Source: Amborella trichopoda | Taxonomy: Eukaryota; Streptophyta; Magnoliopsida; Amborellales; Amborellaceae | Assembly: GCF_000471905.2 (NCBI RefSeq) | Contig: NW_006499435.1 | Span: 1,508,081 to 1,572,080, forward strand | Reading direction: 5' to 3' | DNA length: 64,000 bases | In this document: positions 49,601-59,899 of the stretch, in pieces | Layout of the letters: every line of letters begins with the position of its first letter | Position numbering within the stretch: position 1 is the stretch's first letter | The notes under the pieces: generated by a model | Seen by the model: only the letters and a program-made list of their open reading frames with translations | What the model was told of the DNA's origin: nothing | Database searches by the model: none | Position numbers and translations under genes: made by a program

Positions 49601-51588
49601 TCCTGCTCTTCGAAGGTCTTCCCGTATTTTTCAACCCCCTTCTTCTTTAAAAGATTTTGTTATTTTTCATGTTGTTTCGCATCCTATTGAAAGTCAAATT
49701 TGTTATAAAAATATCTCATCTAAATATTATACCTTTTCTGAGTTATATTTCTACTCTTGAGCCAACAAACTTTCATGATGCTAATTCACAACCTGCATGG
49801 AAAATGACCATGAACGAAGAGATACAAGCTTGGGATATTGTTCAACTCCCTAATGAAAAAAATATGTTGTTTGCAAGTGGGTATTTAAAATTAAGTACAG
49901 TAGTGATGAAACTATAGAAAGACACAAGGCTGGGTTAGTTGCTAAGAGCTTCATGCAAACCTATGGAGTAGACTACAAGGATACTTTTGCTCATGTCGCA
50001 AAAATGTGTACGGTTCATGTCCGTTTATCTGCTGTTGTGAATTGTGGATCGTCTTTATATCAATGGGCGTTAAAAATGCCTTCTTCATGGAGACTTGATG
50101 GAAGAAGTCTATATGGATCTACCTCCAGGTCATCCACAATAAGAAAGGCCTCGTCTTGTTTGCAAGCAAAAAAAAATGCCTTATATGGTTTAAAGCAATT
50201 TCCGTGGGTTTGGTATGATAAACTTAGCACTGCTCTCCTGAGCATTGATTTTAAAAGAAGTTATGTTGATTCTTCTATGTTCACAAAGAAAAGTAAAAAT
50301 GGGACAATTATAGTACTTATCTATGTTGATGATATTGTCATTTTTGGATATGACAATGAAAGAATTTCAAAACTTAAAACTTTTTTTTCATAGGAAATTT
50401 GACATCAAGGATCTTGGGCAACTTCAAGTATTTTTTGGGAATTGAAGTCGCATATTCAAAGAAAGGTATTTTTCTTGCACAAATAAAATATGTGCTAAAT
50501 TTGTTAAAAGAAACTGAAAAATTGGTGGTCAAACCGGCCGAGACACCTATAAAATGCAATGCAAAATTAATTAGTTAAAGGAGAGAATTACTTCATGATG
50601 TTAGCCGTTATCAAAGACTAGTTGGAAATTCGATTCATCATACTATTACAAGGCCTAACCTTACTCATGTTGTTAGCCTTGTAAGTCAATTTATATATTC
50701 ACCTCAAACTGTTCATTTGGAAACAGTTAATAGAATCTTGAGGTACCTAAAAACTACTCCAGGAAGAGGTATTTTAATTAAATGTAATGGCAATATTGAT
50801 ATTCTTGTCTATACTGATGCTAACTGAGCCGGTAGCCCTGACAATAGAAATTCCACAACTGACTATTGTGCAATAGTAGGAGGAAATTTGGATACCTGGA
50901 AGAGTAAAAAACAAAGTGTTGTAACTTGCTCCAGTGCTGAAGCTGAATACAGAGCAATGGCTTCAACAACAAGTGAGTTGATTTGCTTAAAGTATCTTCT
51001 TCATGGTATGGGCTTTCAAACAAAGTAATGAAACTATTTTGTGACAATCGTGTTGCTATCCATATTGCATCTAATCCAATTTTTCCATGAAATAACAAAA
51101 CACATAGAGATTGATTGCCATTATATTCGAGAGAAGGTTCAAGCTAAAGTCACAGACACTCCGTTTTTTCGAAGCGAATATCAATTGGCAGACATATTTA
51201 CTAAAGCTCTCACAAAGTCGATATTCTCTGAAATTTTGTCCAAGTTGGGATCCTTTTGACATTTTTCAATCCCAATTTTGAGGGGGAGTGTAGAGAAGGT
51301 CGCGGAAGGATATTAGTCGTACCAGCCATGCCAACTGTGCTTCATCAGAGCCTTTGATCATTTCCTTATTCGGTTGTGCTGTAATTAGCCTATTACGGGA
51401 TCCTTCGTTGTCTTAGGCTTGTATCATGGGATTTCCTTTGACTTATGTTTATCCTATATATATAAGCGTGAGGAACTATTGTAATCATATGAAGAAAAAT
51501 AGGTTGTTCCTCTTTCTTGGATGTAGGCTGAATCGCAGAACCACGTGTATGTCTCTATGTTTATCTCCTTCTCGGTTCTATTTTTACA
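46700..51588 (+). mobile_element. Ty1/copia fossil 2, nearly full length
   Basis: The parts in copia order are: leader (from about 46700), gag (about 47080-47960), protease (about 48140-48180), GAG-pre-integrase (about 48330-48620), integrase (about 48680-49300), reverse transcriptase (about 49780-50480), RNase H (about 50800-51260), a polypurine tract (GAGGGGGAG, 51279-51287) and a 3' LTR of about 300 bp (51289-51588). Integrase before reverse transcriptase marks Ty1/copia. The 5' LTR is absent. The copy is broken, with more than ten breaks, and looks old. Its leader and gag match fossil 1 at 27.1 kb. Confidence 0.85.
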
Positions 51589-53035
51589 ATATTGCCACTT
51601 TTTAAAAAATAAATAAAATATAACGCAAGAGTAGCGAAAATAAATACAATTAGGTCCCTCCCAATAATTTGCATTGTAGGCAATTTATTGTACGACTAAT
51701 TTACTCTATTTTCCTTTTTAAAATTACACTTCCTCATCCGAGCTATTTCTAATTGTTTTATTTTTTTAAAGGGATTGTATAACTATTTACCTTTTGATAC
51801 AATGATGTTACAATTATTTATAACCATCTCATGTGAAATCTGATGGCTTGGGTGTATCATAAAGTTTGAGAAAATTTATTTTGAAGTTTAAACTTGGTCA
51901 ATAGAATAAATGCAACCATCCAATTTCATATTCAATTGTTAAGATTAATTGTGAGTATGTTTTACCAAAGGTGAATGGTCTAATTGTAGAATTTTTTTAA
52001 TTGTTTTTTATTTTTTGACCGATAATGAACCACATAGAAGATGAGAGGCAATGAATGATTTAATTAACACATCCCTATCGGGTTGAAATTTGAAGTAATT
52101 ATTTTTGCAATACCAATTAAGTTCAATTGAAATTAACTTCTAAGATAGGTTTTTTTCAAAACTTCCTCATGACCTGTCCAAAGTTCGGATGAGAAAGGAG
52201 AAGATTTAGCTGTTGGCAACCAACATAAAAAATTTTCCACATCTTTTATTATGAATCCTCTCATTCAATGTTATAAGCTCGTGCTAAGACATTCCTTGTA
52301 GTTTGATTGAGGGTTAACCCTTGATAGAGTGTAACGATGGAATATGATTGATATTAGCTGACCCCAATTAGTTGGGATAAAATTCGCATAATGATACCGA
52401 TAATGTACTTTTTTTTCGAAATGAGGCAATTTTTGACAATTGGGGCCTAAATTGAGAGAGAAAACTTCTGTTTTTACTTCTTCTTTTGAAAGAAAAAGAC
52501 TTCTAACTGAATCAGTCAATAATTTATTTTCTAAAAATAAATATTCTTTACAAGCAATCATCTATATCTCAGCCCTCTCTCTCCCTCGAACCCCTTAAAA
52601 TTTCCAAAATAATTTTTCCTTGTGAGCCGAATGGGTCCTAAGAATATTTTCACGGAAAGTGAGGCAGATTCAATTTCTAGGAAGATGCTAAGGTTTGGGG
52701 TCTATTGTGTAATGAAGTAAAAAGTTTGGGAATATAAAGCATTAAATTTATTAAATCATGAATGATAGGCACATGCTTAAGAAATTGGATGTGGGATATG
52801 AAAGCGTGAGAGAGAAGCAATCCTCTTCAACGATTTACAAATTAAATATTTGAGTGATCCGTGAATATTCCAACCTTGTCTTTCTCTAGATTTTTTCTAA
52901 CATCATGGTCATCGATTTTGTACACCTACCTTGTGTGTCACCCCCAAAGCTTTGTTCACCAAAGCCTTTTTATTTGCCTACGTCATGTTAAAGGAGATTC
53001 CCTGATTTATTTAAAAATGGATAAATTTTTTTTTA
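51589..53035. other. Non-coding spacer with repeat debris
   Basis: The stretch at 51780-51960 is a second copy of the dispersed repeat seen at 32780-32960. No gene is visible. Confidence 0.5.
52351..52395 (+). mobile_element. Au-SINE-like 3' tail
   Basis: AGCTGACCCCAATTAGTTGG followed by GATAA matches the well-known tail of plant Au-type SINEs (CCCCAACTAATTTGGGA). Only the tail is recognisable. Confidence 0.45.
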
Positions 53036-53049
53036 AAGATTTTATCGTA

Positions 53050-53266
53050 CTCCCTCATTTCGTATCTCACTCTTTTATTGACTTTTGACCATAAAAATTA
53101 GTTCTAACGAATCTTTTTATATCATTTCAACCAAAAAAACTCTTTTAATCATCTTTTCCCCTTTCTACCCATTAAAAAAATTACTAGGTTGAAATGGTAT
53201 AAAAAGAGTTGGAACTCATTTTTATGATCAAAAGTCAACAAAAGAGGGAGATAAGAGATGAGAAGG
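53050..53266. mobile_element. Stowaway-like MITE (217 bp hairpin)
   Basis: Flanked by TA on both sides (53048-53049 and 53267-53268), it starts CTCCCTCATTTCGTATC, close to the Stowaway consensus CTCCCTCCGTTYC. The right end read inward is CCTTCTCATCTCTTATC. Arms of about 80 bp pair at roughly 80-85 percent around a loop at 53133-53186. Confidence 0.65.
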
Positions 53267-53500
53267 TATGGTGAAATCCTTACAGGTTTATTTATGTCGT
53301 TTGAAAGAAAAACGGAATGAGGCTCTACCATGAAATAATACGACGAATTAGGGTTCTATACGAAATTTTCCTTTCTTTATTATCTATTTTTTGGTTTCTT
53401 TTTTTTTACTTTCCTCAATCTCACTTTTTCTCCAAAAATAACATTCATATATTTCTATTTTTTTCCAAAATTTTGTTCTAAATTCACTTCTCTAGATACT

Positions 53501-53870
53501 TAGTTTGTATTTGAACTGGACCCAATCCAATGCTCAAGACCACATTTCGTATTTGAACTTTTATTTTATTTTTTATACAAATTCAAATCAGTTGAAATTT
53601 TGAACGTATATTCTTCAAAAATAGTAGAATCTAATAAAAATATAAAAAAAATAATTCAAAAAATATAAATTGACTAAAATACCCCCTAAACTTTTTCGAG
53701 GGTATTTTGGTTAATTTATATTTTTGAATTATTATTTTTTATTAGGTGTGTCTTGATGAGTAGAATGTAAGCTTAAAATTTTCAAGTGATTTGGATTTGT
53801 AGAAAAAAAAATGAAAATTTAAATACAAAATAAGGTCGTGAACGTCAAATCGATTCAAATGCAATCTGAA
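53501..53870. repeat. Long foldback with a loop of about 13 bases
   Basis: The left arm 53501-53685 and right arm 53699-53870 are inverted copies along nearly their whole length. Paired words include AATTCAAAAAATATAAATTG against AATTCAAAAATATAAATTAA, and AAATTCAAATCAGTTGAAA against AAATCCAAATCACTTGAAA. It is non-coding. I see no clear terminal motif or target duplication. Confidence 0.6.
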
Positions 53871-53991
53871 CCATTGGTTGACACCAGCACGTAAGCTGAC
53901 ATAATCCATTCCCTTAAATAAATGGATTAAGTCTTTAGTGGTAGTGTATCTTTTAAGGGTTTGTCTATACAAATTATTTGTCTTTAGAAAA

Positions 53992-54372
53992 AGTTTATAT
54001 AAAGCTAAGGATATAAACAATCAAATTAAAACCCACCTAAAAAATTTCTCTGTAATAGATTGTTTTGATGCCCAAATATTCTGAAATAGATCATCTCAAC
54101 ATTAAAATACATGGCCATAAGAAAAAAATAGATTTTAAGTTTTGTAAATAGTCCATCTTGCAATGCATTTTTTGAATGTCAATTTTCAAGATTTTCAAGT
54201 TTTGATAGATCTACTCGACCTACACTATTTTTGAAGCTTAAACTTTTATATTTGGAGATGAAAATATGTTGTAAGGCTATCACAAAGAATTCCAATATTG
54301 AAACCATATTTCTCAACATTATTTGAAGGTGGGCTTTCGTTTGATTGTTTAGAGCCTCGGCTCTATACAAGT
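53992..54372. mobile_element. MITE family M, copy at 54 kb
   Basis: The left end AGTTTATATAAAGCTAAGGA and the right end, read inward as ACTTGTATAGAGCCGAGGCT, both continue into AACAATCAAA. The length is about 381 bp. The interior includes ATCATCTCAACATTAAAATA and a TAGATCTACTCGACC word. Confidence 0.6.
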
Positions 54373-54810
54373 CACATTATTTATCTTTTATACATAGAAA
54401 TCACAATCATTCATACTCATCAAATCTCAAATTGGATGGCTTGGGGTGAGTCACTAAGTCCGATAATTTTTTGTTTTTTAAACTCTGTTTCTATTCAATG
54501 ACACACTTACAACTACCCATTTTGAAATTTAGAAGACAATAATGATTATGACTTCGTTGTACAAAAGATAAATAGTTTTTTTATCCCACCATGCACATGT
54601 CAAAATAATAATAATAATAATAGAATAAAAAATCTCTAGTCATTGTTAAGGGGGTCAAAATTATCGAGCGTGGTTGGATAGGAACCACTTGATGTAGGTC
54701 CAAGTATGTACCAAACGTAGAAATTGACAGTAAATATGATTGAGGGGGAAGCATACACTTTAATGCCCAACTACTCCGATGTTTTGGCTCACTCCCACTT
54801 TAAATGGAAT

Positions 54811-55180
54811 CAGTGTTTGTAAAATCAAATCGAAACGGTTAACCGATCATGGGCCAAAAGCAGTTTAACCGGCTCGATCGGAAAAAAAAATTTTAAAATA
54901 TAAAAAGCATATAAATAATGATTAAAACAAAATATATTAAAATAAAATTAAAAATTAATGAAAAATAGATTTTAAAAGTGAGTATTAATGATTAAAATAA
55001 TTTTTAATATTTGTAACAAATCAAATTCATTGTTTTTTAGATTTTATAAATATTTTTTAAAAATTTTTATTTTTAAAATACCGACCAATTACCAAAACCA
55101 TCTGAAACCGAAACTAACAAGAAACCGATTCCGATCTAACCGGCGATTACCGGTTAGATCGGGCAGTTTTTCAAACAACG
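54811..55180. mobile_element. hAT-like non-autonomous element (370 bp)
   Basis: The start CAGTGTTTGTAAAATCAAAT pairs with the right end CGTTGTTTGAAAAACTGCCC read inward. Both continue into GGTTAACCGATC or CGATCTAACCGG words. The flanking octamers AATGGAAT and AATGCAAC match at 6 of 8. The interior is AT-rich and non-coding. Confidence 0.6.
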
Positions 55181-55490
55181 AATGCAACCTATCACACGTC
55201 CTTGAGAGAAACATGGCACATGAATAGATATAAACCATACAAGACCTCTTTTTCTTTTTTCTTTTTTGAAACGGTAAAAACCATACACGTCCTCCCAAGC
55301 TCGAAATAGCTGAACTACCTTCCACACAATAAAAAGAAAACAAGAATCATGTGTAGGTAAGGTATACCATACACGTCTGAAGCGTGGTTCACAATACACA
55401 CCAGTCTACCGTCAGTTCTCAAATAGACAAATTAATTATAGCTTTTAGGCAAATATAGGTCACTTGTCCATCATCGTTTTATGAAATTTA
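55181..55490. other. Spacer without visible gene
   Basis: Short repeated words ACCATACACGTC and AAACCATAC occur, but no gene pattern or element end was seen. Confidence 0.5.
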
Positions 55491-56488
55491 GGGCCAGTTT
55501 GGATCTGGATTTTTCAATCTTTGAAAAAGTCAATTTTAGAGTTGAGATTTACTGGAATTGACATTTTTTAGAATATGATGTATGTTGTTTGGATCGTATC
55601 AAGGAAATGCAAATTCCCTATTATGGAATATCTTTTTTTATGGAAATGCAAGTCCTTTCTCTCTCTATCTCTGAATATTTTGAGATGGTATCTCTCTCTA
55701 AAATTTTTCTCTAAAATTTAAATATACACTCTTTCAAAAACTTAAAAATTTGAAATAATTTATCTCTCTAAAAATTTTGAGATAGTTTATTTATCTAAAA
55801 TTTGATATACTTTCTCTCTCTAAAATTTTGAGATACTTTTTTATCTAAATTTTAAAATTTGAGATAGTTTATCTCTCTAATAATTTCATATAGTTTCTCT
55901 CTCTAAAATATGATGTAGTTTCTCTCTCTAAAATGTTGAAGTACTTTTTCTATCTAAAACTTAAAATTTGAGATAGTTTAATTCTAAAAATTTTAAGATA
56001 CTTTATCTCTCTCTAAAATTTAAGATTTGAAATAGTTTATCTCTTTAAATCTTCATATGGTCTCCCTAAAACTTTAAATTTGAGATAGTTTCTTTTTCTA
56101 AAAAATTCAGGTTATTTCTCTCTATAAAAAAAATTGTATATTTTCACTCTCTAAACAAATTCATATACTTTATCTCTCTAAAGATTGATATAATTTCCCT
56201 TTCTAAAATTTTAATATATTCTCTCTTTAAAATTTGATATATTTCTCTCTCTAAAATTTTAATAGTTTTTTTGTTCTTCAGTATCAACATGAATCTTTCC
56301 ATGAAATGTAAATTCCATCTATTTTGGTGGGATTTCTAAAATTTAGGCTTAAAATGAACATTCAGGAATCCCATGGAAAACTAAATTCCAACGGAAATAT
56401 CAATTCTAAGTGAAAAAAACACGATTGGCCCGGCTTTTCTAGAAAAAATGATACTTGAAAATCTGAATCTAATAAGACAAACGAGCCC
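55491..56488. mobile_element. Harbinger/Tourist-like element filled with a minisatellite
   Basis: The ends GGGCCAGTTTGGATCTGGAT and, read inward from the right, GGGCTCGTTTGTCTTATTAG fit the PIF/Harbinger (Tourist) pattern. A TTA duplication lies on both sides (55488-55490 and 56489-56491). Most of the interior (about 55650-56280) is a degenerate tandem array of TTTCTCTCTCTAAAATTTTG and AGATA units of about 25-40 bp. No transposase is present. The size is 998 bp. Confidence 0.65.
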
Positions 56489-56640
56489 TTAAGGAAAACT
56501 TTTATTGTGCATTCATAAATGTTATTTTTTCGTGGATTTAGTATCTAATATATAAACCGAGTCACTCTAAATGTGTTTATGCTTTAGATCTATAACTTTG
56601 TAGCTCAATAAATAATGTAGATTTATTGATCTACATATAA

Positions 56641-56690
56641 TTCATCATCGTCAAAGCTTTTTCCCAACTAATTGGGGTCAGCTAACTAAT
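56641..56690 (-). mobile_element. Au-SINE-like tail, reverse orientation
   Basis: The minus strand reads AGCTGACCCCAATTAGTTGG, then GAAAAAGCTTTG, close to the Au-SINE tail and to the copy at 52351. Confidence 0.45.
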
Positions 56691-57544
56691 CGATAAAAAA
56701 TTAACAAAATAAAATATTAGATTAACTATTTGTGATGTTCAAATATTTTATTTTATTTTTCAAATTTATAATTGTGCCGATCAAAGTTTGTAACCTAAAA
56801 CTTTATATCACATTTGACTAGGTTCGTTAGATGAAACCAATGGTTTAAAAAACGGATCGGTGACCCGGATCGGGCTTCCAAAAAATCGATCCGGATCGAC
56901 GAATCGACGATCAGGATCGGGAATCGGGTGAATCGGTCAGAATAAAGCTTAAAAAAATCCGAAAAAATTATTAAAATTCATTATAAATATTGTTTTTTAA
57001 GAATTCAATAAGAAATGAGGGTACTCCATTAAGAATTTACATGTTTTTGAATGAATATGCGAATATTGATATGTTCTTTTGCCATTCAGCTTTTAATTTA
57101 CATCACACAAAAGGATAAACATATAATTATTATGGAATAAGTATATCAACATAAATGGACTACAATAAAGCATAAAATTAGTAACATATGATCTAAAAAT
57201 AAAATGATAGAAGATGTTATTGTTCTTCTTGGTCACGCTGGTGCCATTGATTGAATTCGTTTAACAATTCATTGATTCGATCTAAAAACGAATCATCGAT
57301 ATTAGCAGGCGTCTGACTATTCCCAAATCTCTGAGTGTTAGTGTTTCGTTGTATTCCCAATCTAAAATCCCCAAAGATTGTCCATCATTCATGCTCACCT
57401 GCACTGTCGTGCTCATCCCTACACTGTTGCTGTTGGGACTTGATATGTGAATAATATGGCTGGGATAGGGTGGCATCTGAATCATCATCTCTCTCATTTT
57501 ATCTTTGAATAATATGGAATTAAAAAAAAAAAAACAAATTTTCA

Positions 57545-58010
57545 AAAAAATCGATCATGGATTAAAAAAAAAAATCACAAATTTTCAAAAAATTCTATCA
57601 TGGATTACAAAAAAAAATCGATCATGGATTAAAAAAAAAAAATCATAAATTTTCAAAAAATTCTATCATGGATTACAAAAAAAAATTCGATCATGGATTA
57701 AAAAAAAAAAATCACAAATTTACAAAAAAGTCGATCATGGATTACAGAAAATTCTATCATGGATTACAAAAAACTCGATCATGGATTACATAAAATTCGC
57801 TTATGGATTACAAAAAAAACAAAAAATTCAATCGTGGATTACAAAAAAAGAAAAAAACAATTCGATCATGGATCACAAAAAATTCAATCATGGATTACAA
57901 AAAACTCTATCATGGGTTACAAAAAAAGCAAAAAACAAAAAATTCGATCATGGATTACAAAAAAAAAACAAACATTTCAATCATGGATTACAAAAAAAAA
58001 CAAACATTTT
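57545..58010 (+). repeat. Minisatellite, unit about 22 bp
   Basis: Units of the form ATCATGGATTACAAAAAA with TTCG or TTCT between them repeat about 20 times and run into the assembly gap. In the first third (57545-57740) they alternate in a longer period of about 60 bp that includes AAATTTTCAAAAAATTCTAT. The reading frames through it (MDYKK...) are a by-product of the repeat. Confidence 0.85.
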
Positions 58011-58590
58011 NNNNNNNNNNNNNNNNNNNNNNNNNNNNNNNNNNNNNNNNNNNNNNNNNNNNNNNNNNNNNNNNNNNNNNNNNNNNNNNNNNNNNNNNNN
58101 NNNNNNNNNNNNNNNNNNNNNNNNNNNNNNNNNNNNNNNNNNNNNNNNNNNNNNNNNNNNNNNNNNNNNNNNNNNNNNNNNNNNNNNNNNNNNNNNNNNN
58201 NNNNNNNNNNNNNNNNNNNNNNNNNNNNNNNNNNNNNNNNNNNNNNNNNNNNNNNNNNNNNNNNNNNNNNNNNNNNNNNNNNNNNNNNNNNNNNNNNNNN
58301 NNNNNNNNNNNNNNNNNNNNNNNNNNNNNNNNNNNNNNNNNNNNNNNNNNNNNNNNNNNNNNNNNNNNNNNNNNNNNNNNNNNNNNNNNNNNNNNNNNNN
58401 NNNNNNNNNNNNNNNNNNNNNNNNNNNNNNNNNNNNNNNNNNNNNNNNNNNNNNNNNNNNNNNNNNNNNNNNNNNNNNNNNNNNNNNNNNNNNNNNNNNN
58501 NNNNNNNNNNNNNNNNNNNNNNNNNNNNNNNNNNNNNNNNNNNNNNNNNNNNNNNNNNNNNNNNNNNNNNNNNNNNNNNNNNNNNNNNNN
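58011..58590. other. Assembly gap, 580 N
   Basis: This run of N begins inside the minisatellite, so the array may be longer than shown. Confidence 0.95.
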
Positions 58591-59438
58591 AAGTGAATAA
58601 ATTACATCAAATTGAGTATATTTTTTGATAAAGAACAATATAAGGAATCAAAAACCTAAATTTTTAACACATTATTTCTAATATATCATGAAAACAAAAT
58701 CGAAAGGCGGAAAAAAAAAAAAAAACAGCAGAATTTTGGTTCCGCAGACATCTCAGTGTTCATCTCAAATTTCATGCCGTAATTGACCAGATTACGTAAA
58801 ATTGAAAATTTTAAATCATACTAGACACAATAAAGATTAAAAACCCTAATTATTGAACTCATTATGTTTAAAATATGCCGTGAAATAAATCAAATGGCGG
58901 AAAAAAAAAAAACCCAAACTTCTTACCTGATTTTTTGAACCGAAGCCTTCAATCTCCAAAAAACTCTGTTTTTCTCAACGATTATCACAAATTAGTAACA
59001 AAAGGTTTTGATTCACAGCTTTAAGATCAAAATGCCTTACAAATTTTGAAAGATTCATGCCCTATTTGCCATGAAACTTTTAGAAAAGGCGGAAACCCTA
59101 AACACCAAATTTTTCGTGATCCAAAAACACCAAAATTTTCAACCATTTAATCATTAAAAAGCTGAATAAAGCTGTTTACACCCTGCAAATTTGATCACAT
59201 GCCGAAAAAAACAAAAAAAATGATAAAAAATGACAAATTTCAAAGAATTCCGTGAAGAACATTGTGCAACCCGTGTTCTTCACGGACTCACCGATTCTGC
59301 ACAGTGACTCGGCGAGTCACTGTGCATAATCGTCCGGTTCTCTCTAAAACCGCGTCTGGTTCTCTCTAGAGCCGGACGATTTTCGATTTCTTAGCCGATC
59401 CGATCCCTTTTTCACGATTTCCGTTTTTTAACACACCC

Positions 59439-59879
59439 GTTAAAACTTAAACTCTTAATATTAAACTCATTTTTTAAGAAAGTGATGTGTTTCCAATTGA
59501 AAAACTGTATATTTCAGTAAAATTTAAAAATGGATTGTACGGTATATGGTGGGCACACCAATCTATGCATTAATTTCGCCAGGATTGTTACAATCTGAGA
59601 ATTTTATCATCTTTTGGCATTTCGGGGCTTCGTGGATCTCATCCAGCCTCCCATAAAAAAGACAAAAATTCATGATTATTTCAAGGTAAATTGTTTCAAC
59701 CTGGGTGCACGATGGAGATTGCAAACTGCAAATCCACACCAGCCAACTTGTAATCTCCACCGTCGGACGGTGGGCTAGCCCGCTAAACAAACCGTCACCT
59801 TATTTCAAAATTTCAACTTTAAAACTAAGGGACCTCGTTCAGACTTTATATTACATTTGCCCACGTGTCCGATTGTAAC
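59439..59879. other. Upstream region of the right-edge gene
   Basis: No coding pattern is visible. It includes a CACACCAATC word and a GTCGGACGGTGGGCTAGCCC block. It is probably promoter-proximal DNA of the gene that begins near 59900. Confidence 0.35.
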
Positions 59880-59899
59880 TGGGTAGCCTCCTCATCTCA

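Larger units (their letters stand above)
56838..59438 (-). mobile_element. Candidate hAT-like element, interior partly unassembled
   Basis: The left end CAATGGTTTAAAAAACGGAT and the right end, read inward as GGGTGTGTTAAAAAACGG, are imperfect inverted repeats rich in GATCGG words. The octamers GATGAAAC and GTTAAAAC match at 6 of 8. Near 57215-57480 on the minus strand are short open pieces with coding-like composition, one ending FLDRINELLNEFNQWHQRD before a stop, but no transposase domain is recognisable. The middle holds a minisatellite and a 580-N gap. Confidence 0.4.

Noticed and set aside
57759-58628. Long open frames reading MDYKK... through the minisatellite and N gap
   Set aside because: They arise from the 22-bp repeat and from N bases read as open; no protein-like composition.
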